In this document: positions 62,101 through 64,000 of the stretch, one piece after another
Position numbering within the stretch: position 1 is the first letter of the stretch
How the letters are laid out: each line of letters starts with the position of its first letter
Source of the DNA: Scatomonas sp963930955
Lineage (GTDB): Bacteria > Bacillota > Clostridia > Lachnospirales > Lachnospiraceae
Reading direction: 5' to 3'
Assembly (NCBI GenBank): GCA_963930955.1
Contig: OZ006967.1
Location: 620,001-684,000 of the forward strand
Length of the DNA stretch: 64,000 nucleotides
Made by a program: the position numbers and the translations under genes
The notes under the pieces: generated by a model
What the model was told of the DNA's origin: nothing
What the model saw: only the letters and a program-made list of their open reading frames with translations
Database searches by the model: none

Positions 62101-64000
62101 AGCCCGCGGCAAATCCTGTACGGGCGGCCTCTGCGGTCGCAACGAAGGCACCATCGAAAACTGCAACAACAACGGTGCGATCAGCAGCGGCAGCTATGCA
62201 GGCGGCGTCTGCGGCCGCAATGCAGGCGCCGGCATCGTCGACAACTGCAACAACTACGGTGCGGTCAGCGGCGACGCCGGGGAGGTATGGGCGGGCGGCA
62301 TCTGCGGCACCAGCTCAGGCATCCTCCAAAACTCCACCAACTTCGGCGACATCGCGGGCAACTACGGAGTGGGCGGCGTCTGCGGCATGAACAACGCCGG
62401 CACCCTCTCCGGCTGCGCCAACACCGGCAGTGTCACGGCCGGCAGCGAAGGGTATGCGGGCGGTGTCTGCGGCGTCAACAGCACCGAGGCCTTCCTCTCT
62501 AACTGCTACAGCACCGGTACGGTCACCGGCGTAAGCCCTGTGGGCGGCCTCTGCGCCCAAAACCGCAGCACCCTCTCCAACTGCTACTGGCTGGACACCG
62601 CCTGTGGCGAAGGCATCGCCGTGGAATACGGCACCAGCACCAAGGCGGAATCCAAAACCGCCGACGAGTTTGCCTCCGGCGAGGTGGCCTACCTGCTTAA
62701 CGGTTCCACCAGCACGGGTACCCTGACCTGGTTCCAGAACCTGGACAACGGTCAGACGAAAGACAGCTTCCCCTTGCTGGACAGCAGCCACGGCACCGTC
62801 TACCCCATAGGCGATCTGCATTGCGACGGCACCGCCAAGGGCGATATCGGGGGCTATTCCAACGACCCCAGCGCAACCGGCACGCGGGACGACCACGATT
62901 TTAGCGACGACGGCTTCTGCGATTACTGCGGCCAGTACCAGCCCGCCGAACCGAACGAGAGCGGCGTCTATGAAATTTCCAACGCAGGCCAGCTCTTCTG
63001 GTTCGCGGCGCTGGTCAACGGGGACAGCTCCAAGGCCGAGTTCGATCAGCAGGATACCGCCGCCAAGGCGGTGCTGATGAACGACATCACCATCCCCGAG
63101 GGCCACAACTGGACCGCCATGGGCAATTACTACAGGCCATACACCGGCACCTTTGACGGCGCGGACCACACCATCGAGGGCCTCAAGCTCGAAAGCACAT
63201 TCAACTACCAGGGCCTTGTGGGCTGCCTGGACAAGGACGGCAAGATCCAGAACCTGACCATGGGCGCAAACTGCTCGGTCAGCGGCAGTTCCTATGTGGG
63301 CGTCCTCTGCGGCTACAACGCAGGCACCATCCAAAACTGCACCAACAACGGCGCGGCCACCGCCACAGCCACTTATTCGGGCGGCGTCTGCGGTGTAAAC
63401 TTCGGCGGCACCGTCAAGGGCTGCACCAATACCGGCAAGGTCAGCGGCAGAAACGATACGGGCGGCGTCTGCGGCAACAACTCCAGCACCGTCGAAAACT
63501 GCCATAACACCGGCGAGGTCACCGGCAGCGGTAACTGTGTGGGCGGCGTCTGCGGCTACAGCAACGGCACTGTCAAGGGCTGCACCAACAGCGGCGCGGT
63601 CACCGGCAGCGGTAACTATGTGGGCGGCCTCTGCGGCCACAACATCGGCGCCAACGCCACCCTCAGCGGCTGCACCAACAGCGGTGCGGTCACCGGCAGC
63701 AGTACCTATGTGGGCGGCCTCTGCGGCTGCAACGAAACCGGCTATCTCATCAACTGCTACACCACCGGCGCGGTCACCGGCGGCAGCGATGTGGGCGGCC
63801 TCTGCGGCCACAACAACATCGGCACCGTCGCCAACTGCTACACCACCGGCGAGGTCACCGGCGGCAGCAATGTGGGCGGCCTCTGCGGCGTCAACAATGG
63901 CACCCTCCGCAACTGCTACTGGCTGGACTCCGCTTACCAAGGCGACGGCATCGGCAGCGGCAGCGCGACCGATGTGGCAGCCAAATCCGCCGAGGCGTTC
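56168..64000 (+). CDS. Giant secreted repeat protein (GLUG-like repeats), partial, runs off window
   Basis: An open frame continues from TTG at 56168 (AAGGAGG ends eight bases before) to the window end, giving 2,611 codons with no stop found when read through by eye. A signal peptide (1 to about 28, ending VYA) is followed by a Cys/His-rich region (about 38-190) with repeated CxHxH-x3-C units (CPHHVHDETC twice in similar form, CTHEHTDDC, CVHEHTAEC). Six large modules follow, each opening with a Y-x-I-x-N-A-[AG]-x-L-x-W motif, at 57140, 58121, 59231, 60113, 61727 and 62969. They contain many GLUG-type units (VGGICGYNxGTIQNCTNxG). Probably a surface adhesin-like protein; the anchor lies beyond the window. 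GC-rich and unlike host genes. Confidence 0.85.
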   Translation, partial: MKQKWKRPLALLLSVAMMFSISGTPVYAADMETGASAVCPHHVHDETCGYSEGTPCTHEHTDDCYTLVTQCVHEHTAECYSDGILPAEGEEKAADACTHVCSEESGCITKELNCPHVHDETCGYSEGSPCTFDPSDCELCNPTDSGEPEGPAECTCETLCTADSVNPDCPVCSAEGADLTACAGTVEEGDAAKETDPAQNPAEQTILSWEWIGADSLNEGVLALPGVSAENPVDLDAVVSMLPTGVTATVDGSADPVELALTWSCRDFPETASAGEYTFTAALPEGYALGDEAASLAVSVVLGGGTTLEITPSQPAGNGISGDPYRITNAAELLWFAQAVNNGSNSAWATLQNDIDLSGAAWAPITTYSGTFDGQGHTIDSLVLELTTDSTGDTYAGFLGELSGTIQNLTLGEGCRIAAVSTASFGQLYTGGICGENSGTIQNCINRGTVTVTAPAPFTGGICGYNNGGTIQNCANTGNINVTGTLLLTQAGGICGYNISGTIEGCFNTGMVSASASGWCYAGAICGDSGTTITNCYWQEGTADKGIGSGTDNTVSKPADDFASGAVCYLLNGSTSQGDLAWFQTLGEGGDDAPVPDSSHGIVYAQLNCMGGLFGVYGNSEFMETPHSPENGICTVCKSYYEPAEKNSDGVYQIENAGNLFWFAALVNGTLTDGTAQNKSANAVLMNDITIPDGYIWTPIGNGSIVYTGTFDGQGHTISGMTIENAASYSGLFGNSEGTIKSFTLTGSITVTTNDVRSVAGVAGYMKNTQNAGGTVSDVVCGVDITVTSTDTHHIGGIVGSLGQSSSGMAMVERCLYTGTLKASEIVDCQGGIAGYAQTAAIRDCGNQGDVTGTGKESPLGGILGYCNSSGVSVTNCYNTGSVVKSNGTGQGAIIGMNNNDRAAVSNCYWLEGTADKGIGSGTDNTVSKPADDFASGEVCYLLNNSVSGDDNIWRQNLGEDGDDAPVPDSTHGIVYRNYIDCTHYGFGNQDTTPDPQNHSYSNGFCEYCGQYEPATLEGDTYKISNAGQLFWLAALVNGTLEGVEQKAVANAVLMNDITIPSDESGTYNWTPIGSENIPYTGIFDGQGHTIDHLTINSTADYQGLVGYLGEGGKLQNLTMGKNCSVTGGNYVGGICGYSENGTIANCTNSGAVTGSDYVGGICGANNGTLQNCYNTGAVTGGDAGGICGTNNGTITNCYWLEGTAAAGIGSGSGEATSKNETEFASGEVCFLLNGSTSQGDLAWFQTLGEGGDTLPVLDSTRGVVYAQYFCDGKTLTGYYANNNDFPETIHNFDKDGFCTFGDHYQPAEQDGEGVYQITNAGQLFWFAALVNGDTTYAEFDAQDTAAKAVLMKDIIIPEGRNWTPIGNYSTSDSLKYTGAFDGDGHTIQGMVVNNPNSDYQGLVGYLGEGGTIKDLTMGETCSVTGNKYVGGVCGEINSGTIQNCTNNGTVTGSGDDVGGICGYSCYGSIETCTNSGTVTGNNSVGGVCGYNKTGTVTSCTHNGNVTGNSDNVGGVCGYNESGTLSSCTHNGNVIGNSDNVGGICGYNENGTLQNSTNEGNVKGYSDNVGGVCGYSEGGSIQNCTNNGTAEISGSFVYYVGGICGQNNGGAIANCTNSGTVTTSSSYAGGICGRNYQGTITGCTNNGAVTAGGSYVGGICGQNYSGTIETSYNRGNVTGNSDYVGGVCGYNSGTIETSYNRGDVDGGTVGGVCGRNLGNIQSCYNAGWITGGGFVGSVCGNNNHTITNCYWLDSTCTIGVGDGGGSATVKTAPQFASGEVTWLLNGSTSEGTLVWFQTLGEGGDDFPLLDNTHGVVYKLDGGYANEDHEHSYTDRGFCQICGAYQPADLQDGVYQITNAGNLFWFAARVNGDGKIQDAAANAALTADIDLSGRTMGAIGSEATPYTGTFDGAGHTIDGLRLQGAGDSWGFVRCLGEGGKIQNLTMGADCSVTASGSYVGVFCGLNNGGTLTGCTNRGTARGKSCTGGLCGRNEGTIENCNNNGAISSGSYAGGVCGRNAGAGIVDNCNNYGAVSGDAGEVWAGGICGTSSGILQNSTNFGDIAGNYGVGGVCGMNNAGTLSGCANTGSVTAGSEGYAGGVCGVNSTEAFLSNCYSTGTVTGVSPVGGLCAQNRSTLSNCYWLDTACGEGIAVEYGTSTKAESKTADEFASGEVAYLLNGSTSTGTLTWFQNLDNGQTKDSFPLLDSSHGTVYPIGDLHCDGTAKGDIGGYSNDPSATGTRDDHDFSDDGFCDYCGQYQPAEPNESGVYEISNAGQLFWFAALVNGDSSKAEFDQQDTAAKAVLMNDITIPEGHNWTAMGNYYRPYTGTFDGADHTIEGLKLESTFNYQGLVGCLDKDGKIQNLTMGANCSVSGSSYVGVLCGYNAGTIQNCTNNGAATATATYSGGVCGVNFGGTVKGCTNTGKVSGRNDTGGVCGNNSSTVENCHNTGEVTGSGNCVGGVCGYSNGTVKGCTNSGAVTGSGNYVGGLCGHNIGANATLSGCTNSGAVTGSSTYVGGLCGCNETGYLINCYTTGAVTGGSDVGGLCGHNNIGTVANCYTTGEVTGGSNVGGLCGVNNGTLRNCYWLDSAYQGDGIGSGSATDVAAKSAEAF

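Larger units (their letters stand above)
53633..64000. other. GC-rich, probably horizontally acquired segment
   Basis: From the recombinase remnant to the window end base composition rises sharply (GGC, ACC, AAC, CTG codons dominate) compared with the A/G-rich host genes to the left. The segment contains a two-component system, a small protein and a giant surface protein, with no housekeeping gene. The right boundary is outside the window. Confidence 0.65.

Noticed and set aside
58000..63900. Possible CRISPR-like array in the repeat region
   Set aside because: Repeats are in frame, vary in length and encode protein motifs; there are no constant repeats with unique spacers.
56207..63940. Minus-strand frames of 1,927 and 541 codons, Ala/Gly/Val/Asp repeats
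   Set aside because: Complement of the repeat gene's GC-rich codons. The plus-strand frame has a start with ribosome binding site, signal peptide and coherent repeats, so it is the real gene.

Overview
The window looks like about 64 kb around the chromosomal replication origin of a spore-forming, anaerobic Gram-positive bacterium of the class Clostridia, most likely family Lachnospiraceae. The support is the 16S rRNA signature, the conserved origin gene order, class I two-subunit fumarase, spoIID/spoIIQ homologues, SAM-I and ZTP-type riboswitches, and Shine-Dalgarno-rich starts. I do not assign genus or species.

Layout. 1-5864 (minus): the rpmH-rnpA-yidD-yidC-jag-mnmE-mnmG operon, with mnmG cut by the window edge. 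5865-6554: a 279-bp structured repeat element, the rpmH promoter, DnaA boxes and the dnaA promoter. 6555-16450 (plus): dnaA, a second DnaA-box cluster, dnaN-rlbA-recF-gyrB-gyrA and a fumarase gene pair. 16535-19174: a four-cluster ferredoxin and an old-yellow-enzyme type oxidoreductase. 19322-25643: tRNA-Ser, a ribosomal RNA operon in the order 16S-5S-23S, and seven further tRNAs. 25744-33861: a D,D-carboxypeptidase, a YbaK-like deacylase, a MoxR/DUF58/transglutaminase cluster, spoIID-spoIIQ and a GIY-YIG protein. 33901-40205: an S1-domain protein, a second copy of the 279-bp element, a CBS-type pyrophosphatase, a flavin reductase-like protein, gdhA and murA. 40257-45481: a BMP-family nucleoside-type ABC transporter. 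45589-51519: SAM riboswitch-metK, thiolase, an EamA transporter and a ZTP riboswitch-fhs unit. 51660-53129: a secreted NlpC/P60 hydrolase.

From about 53.2 kb the sequence changes character. A truncated serine-recombinase tail is followed by a markedly GC-rich segment. It carries an AgrA/AgrC-like LytTR response regulator and GHKL kinase pair, a divergent small HhH-like protein, and the first 2,611 codons of a giant secreted repeat protein that runs off the window. This looks horizontally acquired.

The observation I find most interesting is the 279-bp non-coding element. It has perfect 20-bp terminal inverted repeats flanked by TA, and its whole length can fold into one terminal stem carrying two long hairpins. 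Its two full copies differ at only two positions, and a 27-nt end fragment is also present. All three lie in the same orientation inside apparent 5' leaders, between a good promoter and the start codon (rpmH operon, pyrophosphatase, EamA transporter). It could be a MITE, a mobile 5'-UTR regulator, or both.
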